Shown here: piece by piece, positions 13,906-20,719 of the stretch
Position numbering within the stretch: position 1 is the first letter of the stretch
How the letters are laid out: each line of letters opens with the position of its first letter
Source: a virus
Direction: 5' to 3' (one strand)
IMG/VR virus record: IMGVR_UViG_3300006925_002531
Coordinates: 1 to 20,970 of that record
DNA: 20,970 nt
The notes under the pieces: model-generated
Database searches by the model: none
What the model saw: the letters and a program-made list of their open reading frames with translations, nothing else
What the model was told of the DNA's origin: nothing
Translations under genes and position numbers: made by a program

Positions 13906-15247
13906 TAACGAAGATTATTGTAGAAGAGTAGTACCTTATCTGAAGCCAGATTATTTTGAAGGTACATATAGAACGGTATTCGACCTGATTGTCAGATTTG
14001 TTGGTAAACATAATAAGTTGCCAACATCCAAAATTTTAGACCTTGAGTTAAAGAAAATAAATGCACCTGAAGATATATTAAATAATGCTTCCAGGTTAAT
14101 CAATGAAATTGCTACTAAATCAGATATCGATACTGATTATCTATTAGATGAATCTGAAAAGTGGTGTAAAGAAAGAGCAGTATATAATGCCATCATGGAT
14201 TCAATACAAATTATTGATGGCAAAGATAAAGAACGAAGTGAAGGTGCTATACCTGAAATACTTTCAACAGCTTTAGGTGTTTCTTTCGATGAAGCAATAG
14301 GTCATGATTATATTGATAACTCAGAGGAAAGGTTTGAATTTTACAATCGTAAGGAAGATAGAATACCATTCGATTTAGATTATTTTAATAAAATAACAAA
14401 AGGTGGTCTACCTAATAAGACACTTAATATTGCCTTAGCCGGAACAGGTGTAGGTAAGTCATTGTTCATGTGTCATTGTGCAGCTGGCGTTCTAAGTCAA
14501 GGAAAGAATGTTTTGTATGTGACAATGGAAATGGCTGAAGAAAGAATTGCAGAAAGAATTGATGCGAATCTAATGAACTTACCAATTGAATCTCTTGGGT
14601 CTTTACCTAAGAATGTATTTGATGATAAGATTGGAAAGATTGCAAAAGCATCAGTAGGTAAACTTATAGTAAAAGAATATCCTACAGGTTCTGCACATAC
14701 AGGTCATTTCAGGGCTTTACTCAATGAATTAAGATTGAAAAAGAACTTTAGTCCTGATATGATATATATTGACTATTTAAATATTTGTGCATCAAGTCGT
14801 ATGAAAGGCATGGGCGGAAGTATAAATAGTTATACTTATATAAAAGCTATAGCGGAAGAACTCCGTGGTTTAGCTGTGGAATTCAATGTACCGATAGTAT
14901 CGGCAACTCAGACCACGAGGTCTGGTTTCAGTAATACTGATGTTGGTCTAGAGGATACATCTGAATCATTTGGTTTACCAGCAACGGCTGATTTAATGTT
15001 TGCTCTTATATCAACAGAGGAACTTGAAGAATTAGGCCAGATAATGGTAAAACAATTGAAGAATCGTTATAACGACCCGACGAAATATCGCAGGTTTGTG
15101 GTAGGCGTCGATCGTTCCCGCATGAAACTATATGATGTAGAGGAGTCGGCTCAATCAGACATTATGTCAGACATGGTGCCAGATAAGCCGATTAACAAGT
15201 TTGGTGAACGCGAAAGCAATGACTCGTTTGCTGACTTTAAAATATAA
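13850..15247 (+). CDS. 41: Replicative DNA helicase gp41 (DnaB family)
   Basis: The 465-residue protein matches T4 gp41 (475 residues), the hexameric 5'-3' helicase of the replisome. The N-terminal helical domain resembles gp41 (YFEGTYRTVFDLI against YFESGPAKNTFKLI). The RecA-like core has Walker A AGTGVGKS (197-204), LYVTMEMAEERIAERIDAN, a Walker B-type IYIDYLNI near residue 305, and SESFGLPATADLMFALI. VKQYPTGGA of T4 corresponds to VKEYPTGSA. The start may be ATG 13850, or TTG 13862 five bases after a perfect GGAGG (13852-13856), which would shorten the protein by four residues. The 3' part of the gene is less AT-rich than its surroundings. It lies in the P4 operon and would work with a primase; the primase-like gene at 3591 is the only candidate in view. 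Confidence 0.96.
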   Translation: MEDILENQLPTHILNHLLNNEDYCRRVVPYLKPDYFEGTYRTVFDLIVRFVGKHNKLPTSKILDLELKKINAPEDILNNASRLINEIATKSDIDTDYLLDESEKWCKERAVYNAIMDSIQIIDGKDKERSEGAIPEILSTALGVSFDEAIGHDYIDNSEERFEFYNRKEDRIPFDLDYFNKITKGGLPNKTLNIALAGTGVGKSLFMCHCAAGVLSQGKNVLYVTMEMAEERIAERIDANLMNLPIESLGSLPKNVFDDKIGKIAKASVGKLIVKEYPTGSAHTGHFRALLNELRLKKNFSPDMIYIDYLNICASSRMKGMGGSINSYTYIKAIAEELRGLAVEFNVPIVSATQTTRSGFSNTDVGLEDTSESFGLPATADLMFALISTEELEELGQIMVKQLKNRYNDPTKYRRFVVGVDRSRMKLYDVEESAQSDIMSDMVPDKPINKFGERESNDSFADFKI

Positions 15248-15258
15248 AGGAGAACTAT

Positions 15259-15441
15259 ATGAATATGTTAAATAACGCAAAAGCTTGGGTAATGGCAAGA
15301 TGGTCAGAAAGAACATCTTGGGACGGCGGACTTATTGTCGGTCTATCATTATCTTACCTACTATTAGGTGGCTTAGTTGACTTAGTAGCTTGGGTAGCCC
15401 TTGCTTATGGTATTTACACTTTTGTAAAAAAGGAAGTATAA
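15259..15441 (+). CDS. Small membrane protein, unknown function
   Basis: This 60-residue protein starts behind AAAGGAG. After a short amphipathic start (MNMLNNAKAWVMARWSERTS), residues 23-53 are hydrophobic with glycines, compatible with one long or two short membrane passes, ending in VKKEV. No motif is recognisable. It is the last gene of the P4 operon, 27 bases before the terminator stem. Confidence 0.7.
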   Translation: MNMLNNAKAWVMARWSERTSWDGGLIVGLSLSYLLLGGLVDLVAWVALAYGIYTFVKKEV

Positions 15442-15467
15442 TAACCTTTTAATAATGACAATTCGTG

Positions 15468-15490
15468 GGGGAGTTTCATACTCCCCTTTT
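15468..15490 (+). terminator. Rho-independent terminator after the P4 operon
   Basis: A 7-bp stem GGGGAGT (15468-15474) with ACTCCCC (15480-15486) around loop TTCAT, followed by TTTTATT. A G-T pair can extend the stem by one. This is a textbook intrinsic terminator and separates the helicase operon from promoter P5. Confidence 0.88.
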
Positions 15491-15537
15491 ATTCAAAAAT
15501 ATATATAAAATTTATATACTTTTTTTCACAAAAAGGG

Positions 15538-15566
15538 TGTACATTTGCGATGTACTATGGTATAAT
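15538..15566 (+). promoter_or_regulatory. Promoter P5 (early-type) for a small-gene operon
   Basis: TGTACA (15538-15543) and TATAAT (15561-15566) with a 17-bp spacer ending TATGG. GTACAT (15539-15544) and ATGTAC (15550-15555) form a perfect inverted repeat around TTGCG. An A/T-rich tract (15491-15534) lies upstream and could act as an UP element. The predicted start near 15573 leaves AAGGAGAA before ATG 15596. Confidence 0.87.
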
Positions 15567-15595
15567 ATAACTATAAATTGATAAGGAGAATATAA

Positions 15596-15808
15596 ATGTC
15601 ACATCACATAAACGAACAAATCCTCGAAAGAATTGCAGAGGATGTAGAGCAAATGTCCACTAGCCAAATTCTAAGAGAATTAGATGGTGGAATGAAACCA
15701 GGTATTTGTGAATCCTGGGATATGAGAGTTGGAATGACCGACAGAAACTGGGCTGTAGAATCTTTAATAACTAAAAGATTCGAAGCTATGCCGGAGGGTC
15801 CACAATGA
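15596..15808 (+). CDS. Small protein of unknown function
   Basis: The 70-residue protein starts behind AAGGAGAA, first in the P5 operon. It is acidic and probably helical at the start (MSHHINEQILERIAEDVEQM), then RELDGGMKPGICESWDMRVG and an amphipathic end (WAVESLITKRFEAM). No family is recognised. CESWD recalls ESWDKLCE in the next protein, but I do not claim homology. The stop overlaps the next start (ATGA). Confidence 0.72.
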   Translation: MSHHINEQILERIAEDVEQMSTSQILRELDGGMKPGICESWDMRVGMTDRNWAVESLITKRFEAMPEGPQ

Positions 15809-16017
15809 AAAACATATTATCACTAACACATCTTGCTACAAACATACCTGTAGAAATTGAATTGGACCTGGTTGAAATGACTTGGGCCAAAGATAAAAAT
15901 CCAAAAACCATAAACGAATCCTGGGATAAATTATGTGAATCAGTCAGAGTAAGAACTGGTCACAATATACCAGGTGAATTTGAAATTGAAACTTTAGGCG
16001 GGAGGCCATTACATTAA
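15805..16017 (+). CDS. Small protein of unknown function
   Basis: The 70-residue protein is coupled to the preceding gene by an ATGA overlap and has GGAGG ahead of its start. It has a beta-like first part (NIPVEIELDLVEMTW), a helical middle (INESWDKLCESVRVRTG) and a C-terminal EFEIETLGGRPLH. No known motif is visible. It belongs to the P5 run of short genes. Confidence 0.7.
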   Translation: MKNILSLTHLATNIPVEIELDLVEMTWAKDKNPKTINESWDKLCESVRVRTGHNIPGEFEIETLGGRPLH

Positions 16018-16018
16018 T

Positions 16019-16342
16019 ATGAAAAATACAAGAACAACTAGTTATGTCATGACAGTACATACAGAAAGCGCAGGCGATATGCTTGAATTAAAAACACTTA
16101 GAAAGACTATAAGTATAGTTAATAAACATGCAAAAGATAATGAAAAATGGTCTAAAATTAGATTTGAAAATGGTTATTCTGTAAAACAACCAACAAAGCT
16201 TCCTAGGTACTATGTTAAGTGCCAAGCAAGAGGTCCTAGAACTAAGTTTGCAAAAGCATTAGGAAGACATCCTAGAGCTTTTGACCAATCATTACCTCTT
16301 AAATTTGCGGAGAAAATGGATGTCTATGTCTACCAAAGATAA
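16019..16342 (+). CDS. Small basic protein of unknown function
   Basis: The 107-residue protein is basic, with about 20 Lys and Arg in the second half (RYYVKCQARGPRTKFAKALG, then RHPRAF). The first half looks like a beta-alpha element (SYVMTVHTESAGDMLELK, then a helix to about residue 42). Nucleic-acid binding is possible from charge alone. The start is one base after the previous stop, with GGGAGG 13 bases upstream. It overlaps the next gene by 23 bases. Confidence 0.7.
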   Translation: MKNTRTTSYVMTVHTESAGDMLELKTLRKTISIVNKHAKDNEKWSKIRFENGYSVKQPTKLPRYYVKCQARGPRTKFAKALGRHPRAFDQSLPLKFAEKMDVYVYQR

Positions 16343-16481
16343 AGCTTATAAAATAATAGCTAAGAAAAATCAAAAGGTTGTGGCTGAATATCTCTATGAA
16401 CTAGAGGAATCTGCTGCAGCTTTTGCCAGTAAAATGAAAGAAAAAGGATATCAAGTTTGGGTTGAAAAGGTATACCTATAA
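16320..16481 (+). CDS. Small lysine-rich protein of unknown function
   Basis: The 53-residue protein reads MSMSTKDKAYKIIAKKNQKV, then VAEYLYELEESAAAFASKMK, and ends QVWVEKVYL. The pattern is a beta strand, a helix and a second strand. ATG 16320 is preferred over the in-frame ATG 16281 because GGAG (16309-16312) is at good distance; ATG 16326 is also possible. It ends at a TAATG junction with the next gene. Confidence 0.65.
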   Translation: MSMSTKDKAYKIIAKKNQKVVAEYLYELEESAAAFASKMKEKGYQVWVEKVYL

Positions 16482-16648
16482 TGGAATATATTATTTTCTT
16501 TATTATGATTGGTGCTTGTGCATATCAATCATTTCAAATTGGTATTAAAGAAGGTTGTGAAAGAACAGTAAGAAAATTAATTGACGAAAGAATTATATCC
16601 ATTAAATTAAATGGTGATATTGTTCCAAATAAATTTTTTAAACATTAA
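16481..16648 (+). CDS. Small single-pass membrane protein
   Basis: The 55-residue ORF starts at a TAATG junction. Residues 3-19 are hydrophobic (YIIFFIMIGACAYQSF), followed by a charged cytoplasmic-type tail (KEGCERTVRKLIDERI) ending PNKFFKH. It has two cysteines, one in the membrane segment and one just after it. It is the last gene of the P5 operon, ending just before the late promoter. Confidence 0.62.
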   Translation: MEYIIFFIMIGACAYQSFQIGIKEGCERTVRKLIDERIISIKLNGDIVPNKFFKH

Positions 16649-16653
16649 AAGTT

Positions 16654-16661
16654 TATAAATA
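16654..16661 (+). promoter_or_regulatory. T4-type late promoter
   Basis: TATAAATA (16654-16661) is the exact T4 late promoter -10 octamer. It sits in the only intergenic gap between the small-gene operon and the capsid-type genes, with a related TATAAATT at 16663-16670. The transcript would start near 16667, leaving CTAGGAG before ATG 16689. The octamer also occurs by chance inside genes here (5018, 9923, about 19129), so the call rests mainly on position and gene content. Confidence 0.65.
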
Positions 16662-16688
16662 GTATAAATTAATTTTTCTAGGAGTACT

Positions 16689-18083
16689 ATGAAAAGCCTT
16701 AAAACTTTTATAAACAAAGATATTATTATTGAAGCAGTGGCTTTAACTCCTGCACAATTAGATGCAAATAATTCAAAAACTGGAAAAGCAAGAATTGATA
16801 TTCTTAAACAATTAGTTGTACAAAAAAAGCCATTAGAATTGGCAAAAGGTGGTTCTATTGTTGTAACAAATATAGAAGCTGCTTTAATTCACATAGCTAA
16901 TTTTAAAAAAAATCCATTACATTACGGTAAAAAAGGATTTCCATTAGAAACAGATTCAGGCACCTATATGTCAAATCAATTAGCTAAATCAAAAGTATTT
17001 GGTGGCGGAGGCGGCGGCGCAGGAAGTGGTACCAAAGATACAAAAAGAAATGAATCTCATAATGCTGTAATGATACATGCGATGTTAGAGCATGGTTATA
17101 ACCAGCCATTAGAATTTTTTACTAATGATATATTAAAAAATGCTTACAATCTAGCAAACGTTGATGCATCATGGAATGAATTATCTGATATGCCAGATGC
17201 TTGGATATTATCATCATATAATATTTCGAAAGAACTAATAAAAAAAGGTTATGTTAAAAAAGGAATGACCATACATCGAGGTAGTTCAGAAATGATACGC
17301 ATATATGCTAAGAAAAATGAAGCATATAAAAATATGGGATTAACTAAACTTAAAGATGATAAATGGAATCCAGGAGATGTATGGGCAATAGACAAAGGAT
17401 TTAATGTAGAATCGCTTGATGCGTCAAATATTAAATCATTAAATAATAACATATTAGAAAATTTTGTAGATAAAAAATTAATTGGTATATCTCTTAAAGG
17501 TCCTATGACTAAAAATGTTCCAATAAAAGAATATAATGTCGATGTGTCTTCATTAAAAAAATACAAATATGCACGCTTTGAATTAGAAACAAAAGGCGGA
17601 AACTATTGGTCTGCTAAAAATGGTTCACTAGTTTATAGCTCAGGCATATTAATGTTTAAAGATAATAAACAGTTTGGAAATATTAAAGCTGAAATTAAAG
17701 GCGGTAAAGCAAGAGGCGGAGGATTGTCATGGGGAATTATGCATGACTATTTAGTTAGAAATGGCCGTCAATATGGATTAAAACCTCACGCTGCATATAT
17801 TGTTAAACAAGCTAAAAAAATGGATAAAGGCGATGAAAGAGCAATAAAAGAATATTATACATATTTTAATTATTTTTATAATAATGTTTCTTATGAAGAA
17901 TTTAAAAAGAATTTAAAAGAAAAAGATGGACAATGGATATCATCTAAATTTGCTATTACGATGGTAGCTTATCAATTAGAAAAATTAGGTGGTACAAAAT
18001 TAAATGATACAATTACAAATTTTATTAACTATGCAGGTTCTGAATTATCAGAATCAAGTGCATATGTAAAAGCAGGAAAATAA
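16689..18083 (+). CDS. Putative capsid-targeted protein, possible nuclease-like domain
   Basis: The 464-residue protein begins MKSLKTFINKDIIIEAV, similar to the T4 capsid-targeting sequence, and III-E15 followed by A16 fits the prohead protease pattern (L/I-x-E). A glycine run (VFGGGGGGAGSGT, 103-115) links an N-terminal region to a larger domain. In it, DKWNPGDVWAID (224-235, D230), KLIGISLKG (263-271, S268 and K270) and the block ending AEIKGGKARGGG (334-345) recall phage proteins with a D...(E/S)xK site of restriction-endonuclease type. GMTIHRGSS (192-200) is slightly like the first motif of ADP-ribosyltransferases, but the later motifs are not evident. It is the first gene after the late promoter, with AGGAG before the start, and ends at a TAATG junction. 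Function is inference; packaging with the DNA is the better-supported part. Confidence 0.72.
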   Translation: MKSLKTFINKDIIIEAVALTPAQLDANNSKTGKARIDILKQLVVQKKPLELAKGGSIVVTNIEAALIHIANFKKNPLHYGKKGFPLETDSGTYMSNQLAKSKVFGGGGGGAGSGTKDTKRNESHNAVMIHAMLEHGYNQPLEFFTNDILKNAYNLANVDASWNELSDMPDAWILSSYNISKELIKKGYVKKGMTIHRGSSEMIRIYAKKNEAYKNMGLTKLKDDKWNPGDVWAIDKGFNVESLDASNIKSLNNNILENFVDKKLIGISLKGPMTKNVPIKEYNVDVSSLKKYKYARFELETKGGNYWSAKNGSLVYSSGILMFKDNKQFGNIKAEIKGGKARGGGLSWGIMHDYLVRNGRQYGLKPHAAYIVKQAKKMDKGDERAIKEYYTYFNYFYNNVSYEEFKKNLKEKDGQWISSKFAITMVAYQLEKLGGTKLNDTITNFINYAGSELSESSAYVKAGK

Positions 18084-19324
18084 TGAAATCACTAACTAAC
18101 TACTTATCAGAAGCCGCAGGTAAAAATACTCATATGACACATATTGAGGATTTGATTCTTGACGGCGGAGTTAAGGGGGCTCGCCAAGCTATCCTAGCGC
18201 TTAGGTCAATGAGGGATATGTTGAGCGGTAATGCAAAAGCACCAATAGACATTACTGTAAAGTGGGACGGAGCCCCCGCCGTATTTGCTGGAGAAGACCC
18301 GAGAGATGGTCAATTCTTTGTAGCAAAAAAAGGTATATTTAATGCAAATCCAAAAGTATACAAAAGTCATGCTGATATTGATGCAGATACATCAGGTGAC
18401 TTATCTAAAAAATTAAAACTTGCATTCGACCATTTAAAAGGCCTTGGCATTAAAGATGTGATACAAGGCGACTTTATGTTTGATTCAAGTGATTTAAAAA
18501 AGGAGAAAATAAATGGAGTTGGACATATTACTTTCCATCCTAATACTATCCTCTATGCTGTACCTCTTACTACGCCATTAGCGAAAGAAATACAAAGAGC
18601 AAAGATTGGTATTATTTGGCATACATCTTATAGTGGTTCATCATTCGAAACAATGTCTGCATCTTTTGGTAAAGACATTGTAACTAAACTTAAAAAATCA
18701 AATGATGTTTGGATGGATGATGCTACATTAAAAGATGTAAGTGGAACTGCAACATTAACAAAGGCAGAATCATTATTACTTAGTAAAAAGTTATCTGATG
18801 CTGGTAAAATATTTCAAAAGATTGCTTCTAAAACATTAAAAGAAATCGAATCAAATAAAGAATTAAACCTAGTAATTAATGTATATAATAATTCAATGGT
18901 AAGAAAAGGCCAAAGAATTACAGATACATCAAAACATGCGAAAGGTTTAATACAATTTGTGACTGATAGATATCAAAAACAAATCGACAAACGTACATCA
19001 CAAAAAGGAAAAGATATACAAATAACTAAAAGAGATGAATTATTATCCTTTTTTAGTTCAAGTAATCTAAAAAACTTAAAAAATGTATTCGATTTACATA
19101 ATTTAGTTACAGATAGCAAATTAATTATTATAAATAAACTAAATACTCTCAGTAAAATGGGAACATTTGTAAAAACTAAATCCGGGTTTAAAGTAACCAA
19201 CGTAGAAGGTTTTGTTGCTATAGACCGAATGGAAGGTGGCGCTGTTAAGTTAGTTGATAGATTAGAATTTTCAACTAATAACTTCAGCAAAGATATTATA
19301 AAAGGCTGGGATAATCCAGGCTAA
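18083..19324 (+). CDS. Ligase-superfamily nucleotidyltransferase, putative capsid-targeted
   Basis: The 413-residue protein starts MKSLTNYLSEAAG, a very good capsid-targeting-like sequence with LSE10 followed by A11. Covalent nucleotidyltransferase motifs follow: motif I VKWDGAP (59-65, nucleophile K60), FFVAKKG (78-84), a motif-III-like VIQGDFMF (126-133), motif IV VEGFVAIDR (374-382), and motif V AVKLVDR (387-393, K389). DNA ligases, RNA ligases and capping enzymes share this layout, in which K60 would carry AMP. Motif I normally continues KxDGxR, but here it is KWDGAP. Some 240 residues lie between motifs III and IV, much longer than usual. I recall similar proteins in T4-like phages as DUF6267, without known activity. 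The 5' end (18160-18300) is unusually GC-rich. Confidence 0.8.
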   Translation: MKSLTNYLSEAAGKNTHMTHIEDLILDGGVKGARQAILALRSMRDMLSGNAKAPIDITVKWDGAPAVFAGEDPRDGQFFVAKKGIFNANPKVYKSHADIDADTSGDLSKKLKLAFDHLKGLGIKDVIQGDFMFDSSDLKKEKINGVGHITFHPNTILYAVPLTTPLAKEIQRAKIGIIWHTSYSGSSFETMSASFGKDIVTKLKKSNDVWMDDATLKDVSGTATLTKAESLLLSKKLSDAGKIFQKIASKTLKEIESNKELNLVINVYNNSMVRKGQRITDTSKHAKGLIQFVTDRYQKQIDKRTSQKGKDIQITKRDELLSFFSSSNLKNLKNVFDLHNLVTDSKLIIINKLNTLSKMGTFVKTKSGFKVTNVEGFVAIDRMEGGAVKLVDRLEFSTNNFSKDIIKGWDNPG

Positions 19325-19341
19325 ATGGGAACCGAGGATAA

Positions 19342-20718
19342 ATGACAATTAAATCATTCAGTGATTATTTAACTGAAAACACAAAAGAAGTTTCATTCGT
19401 ATTTGGGCGATTCAATCCGCCTACAATAGGTCATGAGAAACTATTTGAAGCACTAAAGAAACAATCACGTGGTGGTTCATATCGCATATATGCATCTAAA
19501 TCTGTTGATGCAAAAAAGAATCCTCTTCAATTTAAAGACAAAATAAAATTCTTACGTAAGATGTTTCCAAAGCATGCTCGTAATGTAATGGCTGATAAAG
19601 ATATTCGTACAGTACTCGATGTAGCAGTAAAATTGTATGACCAAGGCTTTACCAAATTAAACATGGTTGCAGGTAGTGACCGTGTAAAAGAGTTTAATAT
19701 ATTATTAAACAAATATAATGGTAAACAAGCTAAACATGGCTTTTACAATTTCGAAGGTGCAATTAATGTAGTAAGCGCAGGAGAAAGAGACCCAGATGCA
19801 GAAGGTGCAACTGGAATGTCTGCTTCTAAAATGCGCATGACCGCTCAACAAAACGACTTAGCTGGTTTCGCGAAAGGGTTACCAGCTGGGTTCAATCCAA
19901 ATGATTTGTTTAATGCTGTACGTAAAGGTATGGGATTAAAACAAGAAAGTACTTTTAGACAACATGTTGATTTACCTGTTGTTTCAGAAGTAAGAGAAGA
20001 ATATGTAAGTGGTAATCTTTTTCAACAAGGAGATATTGTAAAAATAAAAGAAAGCTCTGAATTTGGTGAAATTGTTGTATGTGGAACTAACTATGTTATA
20101 GTTGAAACAGAAAATGGTAAGAAAAGACATTGGTTAGATAATGTTGCAATAGTAGAATATAATGAAATAGGAACTGATGAGTATACACAATACTTACTTA
20201 AAAATACACCTTTCGCTAAATTAGTAAAAGAAAGACAAGATAAAGATATTGGAAAAAGAAAAGGTTCACAACCTGCATCATATCATACAGGACTATCAAA
20301 GTCTACAAAAGTAAAAAGAGATGCTCAGTTTAAAAAACAAGCTAAAATGGATGATGATAATCCAGCAGCATATAAGCCTGCTCCTGGTGATGCTTCAGCA
20401 AAAACAAAGCCATCTAAACATACAAAGAAATTTAAACAAATGTTTGGTGAAATGGCAGAACATATTACATTCGAAGATTTTATGGTCGAAGCAAAAGGAA
20501 CAGATACTGCTTTAAAGAAAAAAGCAGATAAGTCAGGTATGCCGTTAGGTATATTAAGACAAGTATTTAATAGAGGAGTAGCAGCATGGAAGACAGGTCA
20601 TAGGCCTGGAACTACTGCAATACAATGGGGGTTAGCAAGAGTTAATTCATTTGTAACAAAATCAAAAGGAACATGGGGTAAGGCAGATAAAGACTTAGCC
20701 GCAAAAGTAAGAGGATAA
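19342..20718 (+). CDS. HxGH nucleotidyltransferase (NMNAT-like) fused to a C-terminal phage domain
   Basis: The 458-residue protein starts MTIKSFSDYLTENTKE, capsid-targeting-like. Residues 17-185 form an adenylyltransferase domain: FVFGRFNPPTIGHEK with T/HxGH, VAGSDRVKEF, and GMSASKMR replacing the ISxTxxR motif. This is the pattern of NMN adenylyltransferases, which make NAD from NMN and ATP, though other substrates are possible. A small beta-barrel-like segment follows near 227-275 (QQGDIVKIKESSEFGEIVV, then a WLDNVAIVE end), then a Lys-rich linker (290-365). A second targeting-like motif ITFEDFMVEAKG (375-386) precedes a C-terminal domain containing RGVAAWKTGHRPGTT and ARVNSFV, which I associate with DUF5824. 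GAGGAT precedes the start. Confidence 0.82.
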   Translation: MTIKSFSDYLTENTKEVSFVFGRFNPPTIGHEKLFEALKKQSRGGSYRIYASKSVDAKKNPLQFKDKIKFLRKMFPKHARNVMADKDIRTVLDVAVKLYDQGFTKLNMVAGSDRVKEFNILLNKYNGKQAKHGFYNFEGAINVVSAGERDPDAEGATGMSASKMRMTAQQNDLAGFAKGLPAGFNPNDLFNAVRKGMGLKQESTFRQHVDLPVVSEVREEYVSGNLFQQGDIVKIKESSEFGEIVVCGTNYVIVETENGKKRHWLDNVAIVEYNEIGTDEYTQYLLKNTPFAKLVKERQDKDIGKRKGSQPASYHTGLSKSTKVKRDAQFKKQAKMDDDNPAAYKPAPGDASAKTKPSKHTKKFKQMFGEMAEHITFEDFMVEAKGTDTALKKKADKSGMPLGILRQVFNRGVAAWKTGHRPGTTAIQWGLARVNSFVTKSKGTWGKADKDLAAKVRG

Positions 20719-20719
20719 A

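Noticed and set aside
16281-16319. Upstream start for the small lysine-rich gene
   Set aside because: No ribosome binding site there, while GGAG at 16309-16312 fits ATG 16320.
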